64,000 nt of DNA from Lederbergia panacisoli (GTDB taxonomy: Bacteria; Bacillota; Bacilli; Bacillales; Bacillaceae_C), in the NCBI RefSeq assembly GCF_024626525.1, contig NZ_JANJGU010000001.1:372001-436000 (forward strand), in the 5' to 3' direction. The translations under genes and the position numbers were made by a program. The notes beneath the pieces are model-generated. The model was not told the DNA's origin and did no database searches. It saw only the letters and a program-made list of their open reading frames with translations. Shown here piece after piece: positions 37,556 through 49,117 of the stretch (its first letter is position 1; every line of letters begins with the position of its first letter).

Positions 37556-39613
37556 TTATTTCACAACAATCACATTCACGGAAGCATAATTTCCAATAAG
37601 CTCAGCTAGTTTTCGCATTTGTGCAAGGCGATTTTGTTTTATTTCTTCTTGGTCAGCCATCACCATCGTATGATCAAAATAAGCAGAGATGGCTGGTTCA
37701 AGTTCAGATATTGCTTCAAAAAGATCTTTGCTTGCTATTTTTGATTCAAAAATAGCTTCTAATTGTTTCCACTGCTCATATAATTTTTCTTCATATTCAT
37801 TTTCAAATAACTCTGGATTAATTTCGATGCCTAATTCAGCTTTTGCGGCTATATTTAATACTCGGGAAAGCGATTCAATAATCCCTTTAAAAGCCACTTG
37901 CTCTTTACTTGCATGTAATGTTTCAGCGCGATCAACAATTTCTTTCACACTATTAAATTCACCTGCAAGCACTGCCTCAATAAGGTCATAGCGAATCCCT
38001 TTTTCTTCTAGTAAGTGTTGAATTCTAAGCTTGAAGAAGGCCTTCAGCTGCTGATATAGCTCATCATTATCATTGCCTTTTTCAATGACAATCACCGTTT
38101 TCAATAAATCACTTAACGATATGCTCCATTCCTTTTCAAATAAAATTTGAATGACCCCTGCTGCTTGCCTTCTAAGTGCATAAGGATCCTGAGAACCAGT
38201 TGGGATTAATCCAATAGCAAATGATGAGACGATAGAGTCTAATTTATCAGCCATGCTGACAATCGAGCCAATTGTTGTTGAAGGTACGCTATCTTCAGCA
38301 TGTCTTGGCTTATAATGTTCGTATATTGCTTTTGCAACACCAGGAAATTCTCCTTGCAAAAGGGCGTATTTCTCTCCCATTACTCCCTGTAATTCAGGAA
38401 ATTCATTAACCATATTACTAACGAGATCAAATTTACAAATTTCTGCTGCACGGTCTGCCACTTTCAATTCCTGATCGGTCAAGGACAATATTCCGCCAAT
38501 TTCACCCGTAATTTTGCGAATTCTATTCACTTTTTCAGCCAATGTCCCAATTTTCTCATGATAAATAATCGACTCTAATTTTATTAAATTTTGTTCTATC
38601 GGAACTTTCTGATCTTCTTGGTAAAAGAAATCTGCATCGGATAGCCTGGCCCTTAGGACTTTTTCATTCCCTTTAGCAACAGTTTCAATGTGACGATGAT
38701 CTCCATTCCTTACTGCAACAAAATATGGAAGTAAGTCACCGTTTTTATTCTTAACTGGAAAATAACGTTGATGAGATTTCATAGATGTAATTAACACTTC
38801 TTCTGGAAGATTTAAAAACTCTTGATTAAATGCTCCAAAAAAGACTGTTGGGTATTCAACTAGGTTTGTTACTTCTTCCAAAAGATCCTCATCTACAGGG
38901 ATGCCCCAATTTTGTTCTTCCTCCAGTCTTTTAATCTGCTCCACGATTGCTTCTTTTCTTTCTTCATAATCAGCGAGCACGTATTGACCTAGCAACACTC
39001 TTTCGTAATCAACTGGGGCTATAAGCGGGATTACTTCACCTAGGAATCGATGGCCATGTGTAATATTGCTTGCTTTTACACCAGCAATTTCAATTGAAAC
39101 AGTTTCATTTCCAAATAATGCAATAAGCCATCTAATCGGGCGCACAAATCGTACATTTTGGCTGCCCCAGCGCATGCTATTAGGAAAATGCAATGAAGCA
39201 ATTAAGTTACCAAGCTGTGGCAGCAAATTGATTGTTTCTTCACCTTTTATGAATTTATTTGCGTGTGCATATTCCACACCTTTAATTTCTTTAAAATAAA
39301 GATCATCTACTGATAGCCCATTTGATTTTGTAAATCCAATTGCAGCTTTTGACCAATTGCCTTCCTTATCAAAAAGTATCTTTTTGGCTGGTCCCTTTAT
39401 CTCTTCTTCAGTATCATTTTGAAATTCTGCTACTTCTTTCACTAATACTGCCAATCTTCTTGGGGTGGAAAATAAGTTGACTTCATGAAAAGCAATCTTA
39501 TTTTCCCGAAACCAATCTTCTATTTTTTGTCCTAATTCACGAATTGCCTTATTAATAAATCGTGCTGGCATCTCTTCTATGCCGATTTCTAATAATAAAT
39601 CTCGTTTACTCAT
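37556..39613 (-). CDS. glyS: Glycyl-tRNA synthetase beta subunit
   Basis: 685 residues, the normal length for the bacterial alpha2-beta2 enzyme. Starts with [30 protein letters not shown], a hallmark of the beta subunit, and continues with [25 protein letters not shown] and [28 protein letters not shown]. It binds tRNA-Gly and assists the alpha subunit. Overlaps the glyQ stop by 8 bases, so coupled; both are controlled by the upstream T-box. Confidence 0.96.
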   Translation of the reverse strand: MSKRDLLLEIGIEEMPARFINKAIRELGQKIEDWFRENKIAFHEVNLFSTPRRLAVLVKEVAEFQNDTEEEIKGPAKKILFDKEGNWSKAAIGFTKSNGLSVDDLYFKEIKGVEYAHANKFIKGEETINLLPQLGNLIASLHFPNSMRWGSQNVRFVRPIRWLIALFGNETVSIEIAGVKASNITHGHRFLGEVIPLIAPVDYERVLLGQYVLADYEERKEAIVEQIKRLEEEQNWGIPVDEDLLEEVTNLVEYPTVFFGAFNQEFLNLPEEVLITSMKSHQRYFPVKNKNGDLLPYFVAVRNGDHRHIETVAKGNEKVLRARLSDADFFYQEDQKVPIEQNLIKLESIIYHEKIGTLAEKVNRIRKITGEIGGILSLTDQELKVADRAAEICKFDLVSNMVNEFPELQGVMGEKYALLQGEFPGVAKAIYEHYKPRHAEDSVPSTTIGSIVSMADKLDSIVSSFAIGLIPTGSQDPYALRRQAAGVIQILFEKEWSISLSDLLKTVIVIEKGNDNDELYQQLKAFFKLRIQHLLEEKGIRYDLIEAVLAGEFNSVKEIVDRAETLHASKEQVAFKGIIESLSRVLNIAAKAELGIEINPELFENEYEEKLYEQWKQLEAIFESKIASKDLFEAISELEPAISAYFDHTMVMADQEEIKQNRLAQMRKLAELIGNYASVNVIVVK

Positions 39614-40505
39614 TTCCTGCGGCCTCCTCCTCTTTTGAATGATTTAATATAGGGAAGCCTAGCTTTTCCCGTTCTTCGTAAAATGTTTTAGCTACTTGCC
39701 TAGCCATACTCCGCATTCTCCCAATATAAGCTGTACGCTCAGTTACCGATATCGCTCCTTTTGCATCTAAAAGATTAAATACGTGTGAGCATTTTAAGAT
39801 ATAATCATAGGCAGGGTGAACAAGTCCTGACTCCATTTGTTTCTTAGCTTCTGTTTCATATGTATGAAACAGATTAAATAACATATCTTGATTAGAGGTT
39901 TCAAATGCGTACTTGGAATGTTCATATTCAGGCTGATAAAAGATATCCCTTACCGTAAATCCATTTGTCCATTCCAAATCAAACACATTTTCTTTTTCCT
40001 GTATATAAGAAGCCAGTCTTTCAATTCCATAAGTCAATTCAACAGAGACGGGTTTACACTCAAGACCCCCAACTTGTTGAAAATATGTAAATTGTGTCAC
40101 TTCCATGCCATCCAGCCAAACTTCCCAGCCAAGACCTGCACAACCAAGCGATGGATTTTCCCAGTTATCTTCAACGAAACGAATATCGTGTTCTAAAGGA
40201 TTAATGCCAAGAGCCTTTAACGAATCTAAATACAATTCTTGAATATTGTCCGGCGAAGGCTTCATGATCACTTGAAATTGGTGATGTTGATATAAGCGAT
40301 TTGGATTTTCACCGTAGCGCCCATCAGCTGGCCGTCTAGATGGCTCGACATAGGCTACATTCCATGGTTCTGGCCCAATTGCTCTTAAAAAAGTATACGG
40401 GCTCATTGTACCTGCTCCCTTTTCAACATCATATGCCTGCATTAATATACAACCGTAGTCAGACCAATGCTTTTGCAAAGCTAAAATCATTTCCTGAATA
40501 TTCAC
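39606..40505 (-). CDS. glyQ: Glycyl-tRNA synthetase alpha subunit
   Basis: 299 residues, catalytic subunit of the tetrameric enzyme. Class II motifs include [56 protein letters not shown] near 30-85 and [21 protein letters not shown] near 123. The acidic tail ([10 protein letters not shown]) overlaps the glyS start. Preceded by a T-box leader. Confidence 0.96.
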   Translation of the reverse strand: MNIQEMILALQKHWSDYGCILMQAYDVEKGAGTMSPYTFLRAIGPEPWNVAYVEPSRRPADGRYGENPNRLYQHHQFQVIMKPSPDNIQELYLDSLKALGINPLEHDIRFVEDNWENPSLGCAGLGWEVWLDGMEVTQFTYFQQVGGLECKPVSVELTYGIERLASYIQEKENVFDLEWTNGFTVRDIFYQPEYEHSKYAFETSNQDMLFNLFHTYETEAKKQMESGLVHPAYDYILKCSHVFNLLDAKGAISVTERTAYIGRMRSMARQVAKTFYEEREKLGFPILNHSKEEEAAGNE

Positions 40506-40615
40506 ATTTATCTTCCTTTCTAATTAAAAAATAAAGGCTATTAGCATAATAACTTCCTTATTAGGCCTGAAAGCCGACACTTTGGCCTTTGCCAAAACAA
40601 CAAACTAGCTAAAAT

Positions 40616-40830
40616 AAAAAACTCTCGTCCCTATGCTTATCATAAAGCATAGGGACGAGAGTTAACCCGCGGTTCCACCCTATTTGCCGTAAAAACGACC
40701 ATCTTTCAATAAAGTTGCTCCAGAATGCCTTCACTAATGTCCATAACCCGGCTCCCACTATCCCGGATTCGCTAAACTAAGGATTACTATTAGCTACTTC
40801 TTTCTTTCGTTGCAACAGCTTATTCATTTA
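40616..40830 (-). promoter_or_regulatory. T-box riboswitch leader of glyQS
   Basis: Read on the minus strand: an early GTTGCAACGAAAGAAAGAAG segment, then an AGGGTGGAACCGCGGGTT T-box sequence (40663-40681) and a perfect 19-bp terminator stem (40620-40638 with 40645-40663) followed by a T-run. The T-box overlaps the terminator arm so that binding of uncharged tRNA would favour antitermination. Glycine specificity is inferred from the downstream genes; I could not assign the specifier codon. Confidence 0.92.
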
Positions 40831-40832
40831 AT

Positions 40833-40862
40833 CATATACAAAAAATAGCTGATATTAGTCAA
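40833..40862 (-). promoter_or_regulatory. Candidate sigma-A promoter of the glyQS T-box
   Basis: On the minus strand TTGACT (40857-40862) and TATATG (40833-40838) are separated by 18 bases, just before the T-box leader. Confidence 0.5.
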
Positions 40863-40884
40863 AATGTCAAATATCTTTTCATAA

Positions 40885-41050
40885 TCTAGCTCCAGCGCCT
40901 ATCGACTAGCAAACTTCTTGCCCTTTTCGCTTGCGTAGTCAACATCAGGTGAAATTTGAAGTGCCAATTTCACTAGCTCGTTCCTCGCTGTGTTTCCTTT
41001 ATCGCAAGTCTTAGCCCCTGAAGTTTGTACGTCGATGGGCAAGGCGCTTT
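40885..41050. repeat. Solo intergenic element B
   Basis: Starts TCTAGCTCCAGCGCCTATCGAC and ends GTCGATGGGCAAGGCGCTT, so the ends are an imperfect inverted repeat; an internal hairpin is GTGAAATTTGAAGTGCCAATTTCAC. The ends match the element nested in R1 and R8, but the middle differs. It lies just downstream of recO and its T-run end may terminate it. Confidence 0.7.
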
Positions 41051-41061
41051 CTTTTTTCTTA

Positions 41062-41814
41062 TTACATCTGTCCTTTTAACTTATCAAGCTGATCAAGAAA
41101 ACGTTTTGACTTTAAGTGTAATCCGGAATATTCATCGTAGTATAGTGCAATGGCATCCTTCAATTCTTTTTTTGTTTCAGGCTTCACGGATATGGAGCCA
41201 AGCCGATGGATATCAAAAAAGTAAAATAATCGGAGCAGCTTGACGGCATTTTGTGATAAAGGAAAGAAGTGAGGATCTCTATCAAAGCACTCATGACAAA
41301 TGAGTCCATTTTCCTTTATCGAGAAGCCGAATTGAGCTTCCGAACTGCCACATATTGTACATCGATTCATTTCAGGATATAAGCCCATGACGTTTAACAT
41401 TTTCATCTCGAAAATATTTGTTACAATATCAGGGTCATGATCTTCGTTAATATATTGCAGTGTTTGCAGCAATAATTCAAATAAAAATGGATTACGCTCT
41501 TTCTCCCCTGTCCCCTTATCCATTAAATCCACAATATAAGTAGCGTACGCTGTTTTAAAAATATCCTCCCGAATACCTCTCAGGGAAGAAATTAATTCAG
41601 CCTGTTGCATTGTTCCGAGACCACGGTTTCCTTGAATCATAAAATATCCATATGTAAAAAGCTGGGTAGGGCTGGCAAGGCGGCTATTCGTTTTTTTTGC
41701 GCCCCTTGCCATTCCAGCGATTTTCCCAGCTTCTCTTGTATAAATCGTAATTATTTTATTTGATTCACCATAGTCCGTAGATCTAATAACGATTCCTTCG
41801 TATTTTCCCACCAT
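41062..41814 (-). CDS. recO: RecO, recombination mediator protein
   Basis: 250 residues. OB-fold N-terminus (KYEGIVIRSTDYGESNKIITIYTREAGKIAGMARGAKKTNSR) and a zinc-binding site with cysteines in CTICGSSEAQF and LICHECF, typical for the Gram-positive RecO. Loads RecA onto SSB-coated ssDNA together with RecR. Followed on the minus-strand transcript by element B, preceded by yqzL. Confidence 0.94.
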   Translation of the reverse strand: MVGKYEGIVIRSTDYGESNKIITIYTREAGKIAGMARGAKKTNSRLASPTQLFTYGYFMIQGNRGLGTMQQAELISSLRGIREDIFKTAYATYIVDLMDKGTGEKERNPFLFELLLQTLQYINEDHDPDIVTNIFEMKMLNVMGLYPEMNRCTICGSSEAQFGFSIKENGLICHECFDRDPHFFPLSQNAVKLLRLFYFFDIHRLGSISVKPETKKELKDAIALYYDEYSGLHLKSKRFLDQLDKLKGQM

Positions 41815-41857
41815 CTATAAATGTCCCCTTTCAATTCCGGGGAAGAAATACAATTTC

Positions 41858-42001
41858 TTATGTTACCGGGTAATCTATTTCGTCTGAATTTTCCATATAC
41901 GGCAGAATACTCATATGCTCTTCTTTTTCAAGTTCCTTTAGAAGCAAGTACGTATCAACATTACCTGTCTCTTTAAAAACTTTCCACGTGAACTCATACA
42001 T
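41858..42001 (-). CDS. yqzL: YqzL-like small protein
   Basis: 47 residues (MYEFTWKVFKETGNVDTYLLLKELEKEEH ... EIDYPVT), with GGCGGG ribosome binding site. The FTWKVFxxTGNVxTYLLLKELE start and the IDYP ending match YqzL of B. subtilis, also 47 residues and located between recO and era. Function unknown. Confidence 0.85.
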   Translation of the reverse strand: MYEFTWKVFKETGNVDTYLLLKELEKEEHMSILPYMENSDEIDYPVT

Positions 42002-42106
42002 TTTAATCCCGCCTTTCAAAGTAGTAAAGCTTACTCATATTTTTTCACTAAAACAAGAGGTAATACTAAATAAAATTTGTTAAAGTAACCAAGTAATATT
42101 TTGGAA

Positions 42107-43451
<1,345 letters not shown>

Positions 43452-43587
43452 TTACTACATTTTCCCATAAAAAAGTGAAGTTCATCGTTAATTTTTTCAA
43501 AATTTGAATTTTTAATCGTTTTGTAATATTGGCCGTGCCAATATTTTAACTTACTGAAAGAACAAGTTCAAATTGTTGACCATAAAA

Positions 43588-43620
43588 AAGAAAAAGCCGC
43601 CGTTAAAAAGGCAGCTCTCA
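43588..43620 (-). terminator. Terminator of dgkA
   Basis: AGCCGCC (43595-43601) pairs with GGCAGCT (43610-43616) with one G-U pair, followed on the minus strand by TTTTTC TTTTTT. It lies at the end of the pgpH-ybeY-dgkA set. Confidence 0.78.
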
Positions 43621-43621
43621 A

Positions 43622-44008
43622 TCAAAAAAGCATTATCAGTTTTGGTCCCAAAATAAGTATTCCTATTATAACGGACATGATCGCGTATACAAGTACCGCC
43701 GCAGCAGCAAGATCCTTCGCCTGCTTTGCCAACGGTTTGATTTCCTTTGTCGCAATATCTACTGTACGTTCAAGAGCAGAATTTACGAGCTCAAGTGCCA
43801 ATACGCCGAATATGGAAATAATGATGAATAGCCATTCTGTTTTATTTATTTTCAATAAAAATGATAGCACACCCACAACTACGCCACATGTAATATGAAT
43901 TTGAAAGTTTTTTTCTACTTTTGTTGCATAGAAGATTCCTTGAATTGCATATTTAAAGGCACACGCAATACGAATAATTGAAAATCTCCCTTTACCTTTC
44001 AAGGCCAT
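43622..44008 (-). CDS. dgkA: DgkA, undecaprenol/diacylglycerol kinase
   Basis: 128 residues from ATG at 44008 (MALKGKGRFSIIRIACAFKYAIQGI), which lies inside the last codons of ybeY; the open frame further upstream is the shadow of ybeY. Three membrane helices and the signature EKNFQIHITCG and ELVNSALERTVDIATKEIKPLAKQAKDLAAAAVLV match the DgkA family; in Gram-positives this enzyme phosphorylates undecaprenol for wall precursor supply. Confidence 0.9.
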   Translation of the reverse strand: MALKGKGRFSIIRIACAFKYAIQGIFYATKVEKNFQIHITCGVVVGVLSFLLKINKTEWLFIIISIFGVLALELVNSALERTVDIATKEIKPLAKQAKDLAAAAVLVYAIMSVIIGILILGPKLIMLF

Positions 44009-44468
44009 AACCTTCAAGAAGATCATTTTGTCTTGAAAACATCTTTTTTTCATCTTCTTCCTCGATATGATCATATCCGAGCAAGTGTAGAAAGCCATGA
44101 ATGGTTAAAAATCCAAGTTCCCTCATAAAGGAATGGCCATATTCTTTTGCTTGTTCCTGTGCTTTATCTATAGATATGATGATGTCACCAAGTATGCGGG
44201 GCATATTGGAACCTTTAATTTCCAGCTCGTCGTCACCTAATTCTTCCATGGCGAAAGAAATGACATCTGTGGCATAATTCTTTCCCCGATATTCCTTATT
44301 GATTTTTTTAATTTCATCGTTGGAAACAATCATAACTGATAATTCAGTACCGTCCTCTATATGTTCTTTTTCAGCAGCATAGTTTAATAAGCTTTCCATA
44401 AGCTCAATATCAGAATCTGACAATTCTTTAGTCACGTCAATTAAATCAATTTGCAGTGTCACTGCCAA
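43992..44468 (-). CDS. ybeY: YbeY, rRNA maturation endoribonuclease
   Basis: 158 residues. Zinc-binding motif HGFLHLLGYDH near 122, the family signature, preceded by LGDIIISIDKAQEQAKEYGHSFMRE. Needed for 16S rRNA 3' end processing and ribosome quality control. Start overlaps the end of pgpH by 23 bases and end overlaps dgkA by 17, so the three genes are coupled. Formerly yqfG. Confidence 0.95.
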   Translation of the reverse strand: MAVTLQIDLIDVTKELSDSDIELMESLLNYAAEKEHIEDGTELSVMIVSNDEIKKINKEYRGKNYATDVISFAMEELGDDELEIKGSNMPRILGDIIISIDKAQEQAKEYGHSFMRELGFLTIHGFLHLLGYDHIEEEDEKKMFSRQNDLLEGYGLER

Positions 44469-46635
44469 TCACCTTCTGTTGTTTTAAGTCAGGATACTCA
44501 ATTCGTGAATGGAAAATGCCATTTAATGTTTCACAAAATCTTATTTTTACAAGTTCAATTTCTTTTAAAGTAAGATCACATTCATTAAATTGCCCATCTA
44601 GGATTTTATCTTGTGAAATATGATGAACAAGCGATCGAATCTCACTAGGAGTTGGATTTGCCATAGAGCGAACGGCCGCCTCCACACTATCAGCAAGACT
44701 AATAACAGCCGCTTCCCTTGTTTGTGGCTTCGGTCCAGGATAACGATATTCCGTTTCAGGAGTATCTTCATTTATTTTCTTTGCTTTGAAATAAAAATAC
44801 TTAAGCAGACTTGTGCCGTGATGCTGTTCGGCAATATCGACAATCTCCTTTGGTAATTTATGTTTTCTCAATTCCTTTGCCCCATCAGCGGCATGAGAAA
44901 TAATAATATCCTTACTTGTTTCGGCTGGAAGACGATCATGTGGATTTTCTATATTCATTTGGTTTTCTATAAAAAATGGCGGACGTTTAGTCTTGCCGAC
45001 ATCATGATAATAACAGCCCACTCTAGCTAATAAACCATTTGCCCCGATTGCTTCACAAGCAGCTTCTGCTAGGTTCGCAACCATGACACTATGATGATAC
45101 GTCCCGGGTGTTTCGGTTAGAAGCTTTTTTAGTAAAGGATGATTCGGATTGGATAACTCGATTAACCTCATGGTAGACAATATTCCAAACCCTGCTTCAA
45201 AAAAAGGCAAAAGTCCAATTGTAAGCACAGAGGATAGAATCCCTGATACGATTGAAAATAATCCAAAATAGAAATATTCAGTAAGTGTGTACTGCCCACC
45301 TCCGACTAGCAATAGGAAAAAGATGAGAAGCAGATTGATACACGATACTAATAAACCCGCCCGTAGTATGTGGGTTCTTTCATTTTTTTCCGATACAAAT
45401 AACACCCCAGCCAAACCGCTAAATAGTATATAAATAGCTATTTCAATATCTATTGTATCCGATATCCCATCATGGAAAACAATGCTGCCACATGATGCTA
45501 AAATAATTGTAATAATGAGAGCGAGTCTTTCATTAATCATGGTCTTTATTAGCATTGGAGCCATTGCGGCAGGAAAAAGATAGGCAAGTTTATTCAAATT
45601 ATCCCCTTCCATTAATCCAATGATTTTCATAATAATGACTGAACAAATAAAAATCAAACTAGAAAGGAGCAAATAGCTTTGCTTTTTCTCCTCGGATGTG
45701 GACAGTCGCGAAAAATAAATATAAAGCGAACCAATGGCCAAAATTACAAAAATCCCTAATCCAATGATTGGTTTTATGGTAGGATTATTTTTTAGCAAAC
45801 CGAGCATTTCTAATTGTCTGTATGTTTCTCTGTCAATTAAATGCCCTTCTTGGACGATTATTTGCCCTTGCAATATTTTTACAGGCTCTACATCATCCTT
45901 TGCTTGCTTCTTTCTTGCTTCCGTCAGCAATGGGTCGTATAAATCATTGGGAACAATGGCATATTTACCTAATTCAATTGCGGCTGTTTCCAAGTCATTT
46001 GGTAATCCCGCATTCTTTATATGATCTGCTACGACTTTCCGTGCTGCTTCAGTGCCATCTTCACGAATTTTTTCATTCATGGCAGATTCCACATATTGTT
46101 CAACAATATCTCTTGTTCTTTGCAATTCAGAAACATCCGTTTGTAATAATGTAACGAAAATGGGGTCTGATATCGTATTTGTAATGTCTTCTGAAACATT
46201 TTCAGTTAGCTTTGTTTTAAGTTGTTTTAACCTCGATTGCAATGAGATTGCCGATACTTCTTCCTTTTTTATCTCTGAGGCATTCTCTTCCACTACTTTG
46301 TTGGATTCGTAATTCGTATCCTTTACAAAATCAAAAATGGAAGTAATTAAAGAAACTCGATTTTGAGCCATTTCTTGTTTAAATACATATACTTTGTCAA
46401 CTTGATCAGCGGCATTTTCCCTCGCTTCTGCTGTCTTTATTTCATCCTCCACCGTTTTCGTAGATCGAATCGTTTTATCTGCTACGGAAAAAAGTTCAAT
46501 ATCATACGTTTCCGGCTTCACATTATGGTACAGAATGGCAAATAATGATAATCCAAGGATGCAATATATAAGACTTGTAAACACTTTATAGCTTAGGAAC
46601 GTTCGGATTTTGCTAATATACGCTTGAAAGTCCAT
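44446..46635 (-). CDS. pgpH: PgpH, 7TM-HD cyclic-di-AMP phosphodiesterase
   Basis: 729 residues from ATG at 46635, preceded by GGAGG. An extracellular 7TMR-HDED domain (about 40-270) is followed by seven membrane helices (about 280-480) and a cytosolic HD domain with YHHSVMVANLAEAACEAIGANGLLARVGCYYHDVGKTKRP. This architecture defines PgpH (YqfF), which hydrolyses c-di-AMP to pApA. The chosen start avoids the extra MEDF residues that overlap the ribosome binding site. Confidence 0.93.
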   Translation of the reverse strand: MDFQAYISKIRTFLSYKVFTSLIYCILGLSLFAILYHNVKPETYDIELFSVADKTIRSTKTVEDEIKTAEARENAADQVDKVYVFKQEMAQNRVSLITSIFDFVKDTNYESNKVVEENASEIKKEEVSAISLQSRLKQLKTKLTENVSEDITNTISDPIFVTLLQTDVSELQRTRDIVEQYVESAMNEKIREDGTEAARKVVADHIKNAGLPNDLETAAIELGKYAIVPNDLYDPLLTEARKKQAKDDVEPVKILQGQIIVQEGHLIDRETYRQLEMLGLLKNNPTIKPIIGLGIFVILAIGSLYIYFSRLSTSEEKKQSYLLLSSLIFICSVIIMKIIGLMEGDNLNKLAYLFPAAMAPMLIKTMINERLALIITIILASCGSIVFHDGISDTIDIEIAIYILFSGLAGVLFVSEKNERTHILRAGLLVSCINLLLIFFLLLVGGGQYTLTEYFYFGLFSIVSGILSSVLTIGLLPFFEAGFGILSTMRLIELSNPNHPLLKKLLTETPGTYHHSVMVANLAEAACEAIGANGLLARVGCYYHDVGKTKRPPFFIENQMNIENPHDRLPAETSKDIIISHAADGAKELRKHKLPKEIVDIAEQHHGTSLLKYFYFKAKKINEDTPETEYRYPGPKPQTREAAVISLADSVEAAVRSMANPTPSEIRSLVHHISQDKILDGQFNECDLTLKEIELVKIRFCETLNGIFHSRIEYPDLKQQKVIGSDTAN

Positions 46636-46838
46636 AAAATCCTCCATACCCCGTTTATTGCTGACTCATTTCAGCATTATATTTAAATAATAACAGTTTT
46701 CTAAAACGAAAACACTTGAATTTTGTAATAACTACTAAAAGAAGCATTTAACCCTATACTGAATAAGACGAAATTATTTTAAAAAAGTTCCCTAAAAAGT
46801 TAAAAACCCCCGCTACTCCCACCCTTTAAGCTTAGTTG

Positions 46839-47025
46839 TTGATTTGCGCTCCAGGCGCTTCGCTTTCCGCGGGCGGTACGAGGAGCCTCCTCGGCGCAAG
46901 CGCCTGTGGGGTCTCCCCTGTTCCGTACTCCCGCGACGGACACGATGTCCTAGTGTCGGCGTTGGCCACAGGACGTGGCCGTCTTTAGCTGACCAGGAGT
47001 CTTCGCGCCTTCCGCTCCAATCAAC
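46839..47025. repeat. Intergenic repeat R5 (module A with inserted module C)
   Basis: Begins GTTGATTTGCGCTCCAGGCG, ends TTCCGCTCCAATCAAC. Module C (about 46934-46997) interrupts the CTCCTG/CGGGA core; C contains GTCGGCGTTGGCCACAGG. The gap 46648-47328 has nothing else apart from the promoter-like TATAAT at 47314-47319. Confidence 0.85.
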
Positions 47026-47328
47026 ATAGTATAAAAATTTGCATCCACCTTTAATACAGCCAACACAAAAAAATATAATCCCTCGTATTCAAAAGGAATT
47101 ATATAGCTCTTTGCTGTATAGTGGAGTATCAATTTTAAACGGGTGTGTGCAATGCTTCAAAATTAATAAACAATGGCTTTTAGTCATGATAACGATCGAA
47201 ATGCCATCGACTCTTTTCGATTGTTAACTGTAGTATTATATTTAAGCTGTTTTCGTAAATTTTGCCTTCTTTAAAAGAATTTCATACGCATTTCAAAAAT
47301 AAAGATAGAACGATATAATATCACTATA

Positions 47329-47640
47329 TTGAGAATATTCAAATGGGGGGGGGTAGCAATAAAAAACAAGGATTTTTTTCTGTCTGTAATTTTGAATGCG
47401 TACTTAGGCTATTTATGGATACTTTTTATTAACCATATTATTGGGATTGCTAATTCAATGGACAACGTTTTAATTTTCGGAGGAATTATTATTCTTTTAG
47501 GAACTGCATTATTTTGGGAAATTGTAAAAAGAGTAACTCCATTTAATGAATATAAAAACAGTCACCCCGTAAAAATTGTTGGATTTGTTTCCTTTGGGAT
47601 AGTGGTTGTTGTTAATTTGTTTGTAATGAATTTAATTTAA
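47329..47640 (+). CDS. Unknown small membrane protein with a poly-G tract at its start
   Basis: The frame from TTG at 47329 encodes up to 103 residues with three hydrophobic segments (about 16-40, 46-64, 82-101) and no recognisable family. A TATAAT box (47314-47319) with TTTCAA 17 bases upstream would place the transcript start within a few bases of the TTG. A run of nine G (47345-47353) lies over the likely start: an ATG at 47343 is one base out of frame, and would be in frame if the run were eight. The true start is therefore uncertain. Between repeats R5 and R6. Confidence 0.6.
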   Translation: MRIFKWGGVAIKNKDFFLSVILNAYLGYLWILFINHIIGIANSMDNVLIFGGIIILLGTALFWEIVKRVTPFNEYKNSHPVKIVGFVSFGIVVVVNLFVMNLI

Positions 47641-47829
47641 CTAGCCCCTAAATCGATAACAGTTGTAAAATTAGACTTTTGACATGCTGAAATAAGCATT
47701 TGATGGATTCATTCATCAAATGCTATTTTTTTGCTCAATTAAAGCCAACGTAACCAGTATAGATAATTGTCCAGATATTATTGTTGCTACCCCCTGAAAC
47801 TGTTCCATCAAAGTTTTTAAGCAGTTGCC

Positions 47830-48016
47830 GTTGATTGGAGCGGAAGGCGGCGACTCCCGGTCGGCTAAAGACGGCCACATCCTGTGGCCAACGCCGACAC
47901 TAGGACGTCCTGTCCGTTGGGGGATTAGCGTGACAAGTGAGATCCCGCAGGAGCGTAGCGACGAGGAAGCTCACCGCACGCCCCCCGGAAAGCGTCCGCC
48001 TGAAGCGGAAATCAAC
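47830..48016. repeat. Intergenic repeat R6 (module A with inserted module C)
   Basis: Begins GTTGATTGGAGCGGAAGG, ends AAGCGGAAATCAAC; module C (about 47856-47919) lies after GCGACTCCCGG, the same insertion point as in R5 and R8. The right half (CCGCACGCCCCCCGGAAAGC) is shared with R2. Confidence 0.85.
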
Positions 48017-48057
48017 AGTGTTCATACAATCCAAGGATATATTGGACATATTCTAGG

Positions 48058-48111
48058 ATAAAAAGACGACCCAAAATATCTACTTTTTAGGATATTGGGT
48101 CGTCTTTTTTG
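48058..48111. terminator. Bidirectional terminator downstream of phoH
   Basis: AAAAGACGACCCAAAATATC pairs with GATATTGGGTCGTCTTTT (one bulge), with A and T tracts on both sides. It lies about 30 bases past the phoH stop. Confidence 0.85.
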
Positions 48112-48142
48112 ATGCTATTATTTAATCCATTTGAAAAACTTA

Positions 48143-49114
48143 TTACCCAGGTAAAGAATCATGCCCCTCAAATGCTTCAATTATGCGCCCCACAAGAGGA
48201 TGCCTCACTACATCACTTTGGTTAAGGTGAATAAAAGATATTCCCTTCACTCCATTTAAAATAATTTCGGCAGCCATTAGACCTGACTTTGCCCCTTTAG
48301 GCAAGTCCACTTGGGTTGAGTCGCCTGTAATAACCATTTTCGACCCGAATCCCAGTCTAGTCAAAAACATCTTCATTTGTGCCTGTGTCGTATTTTGGGC
48401 TTCATCCAAAATAACGAAAGCATCATCCAATGTCCGACCTCTCATATAGGCAAGCGGTGCAATCTCAATTGTTTCTCGATCTATTAGCCTCTGTGTATGC
48501 TCCGCACCTAAAACATCATGCAATGAATCATACAGTGGGCGTAAGTATGGATCCACTTTCTCTTTTAAATCTCCAGGCAAAAAACCAAGGCTTTCTCCTG
48601 CCTCAATGGCTGGACGCGTAAGTATAATTTTATTTACTTTATTATTTTTCAAAGCGTTTACTGCCATAACTACAGCTAGATACGTTTTACCCGTCCCGGC
48701 AGGACCAATGCCAAATACAAGGTCCAGCTTGCGGATGGCATCAATATACTGACGCTGTCCCAACGTTTTCACGCGTATTGCTTTCCCCTTCGTATTACGG
48801 GCAATTTCTTCCTCAAATAATTCGGAGAAATATTCAATGCGGTTTTGTTTAGCCATTTTTGAAGCGTAAGCGACATCTCTCTCACTGATATGAATGCCTC
48901 TACGAATGACGTTAAGGAGCTGTTTAATGGTTTCCCCTGCCATCTCCACTGAAGATGGTTCTCCTGATAAATTTAACGTTTCTCCTCTTGTTACAATCGT
49001 TACATTAAATTGCTCTTCGAGTAATTTTAAATTGATATCTGCATTGCCAAATAGTACTAAAGCTTCATCAGGGTTTTCTATTTCAATTTTTACTGTAGAT
49101 ATTTCTTCTGACAT
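48143..49114 (-). CDS. phoH: PhoH-like ATPase (YqfE)
   Basis: 323 residues. Walker A GPAGTGKT near 131, Walker B FVILDEAQNTT near 225, and GDSTQVDLP near 253 mark the PhoH family, predicted RNA-linked ATPases. An N-terminal KH-like region (ITVRGETLNLSGEPSSVEMAGETI) precedes it. In Firmicutes PhoH lies next to ybeY, pgpH and era, consistent with RNA processing. 3 bases downstream of yqfD. Confidence 0.93.
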   Translation of the reverse strand: MSEEISTVKIEIENPDEALVLFGNADINLKLLEEQFNVTIVTRGETLNLSGEPSSVEMAGETIKQLLNVIRRGIHISERDVAYASKMAKQNRIEYFSELFEEEIARNTKGKAIRVKTLGQRQYIDAIRKLDLVFGIGPAGTGKTYLAVVMAVNALKNNKVNKIILTRPAIEAGESLGFLPGDLKEKVDPYLRPLYDSLHDVLGAEHTQRLIDRETIEIAPLAYMRGRTLDDAFVILDEAQNTTQAQMKMFLTRLGFGSKMVITGDSTQVDLPKGAKSGLMAAEIILNGVKGISFIHLNQSDVVRHPLVGRIIEAFEGHDSLPG

Positions 49115-49117
49115 TCG

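Noticed and set aside
46844-47029. Plus-strand frames inside R5, R6 and R8 with Arg/Pro-rich translations
   Set aside because: They are GC-rich repeat sequence read through; the translated parts change frame between copies.
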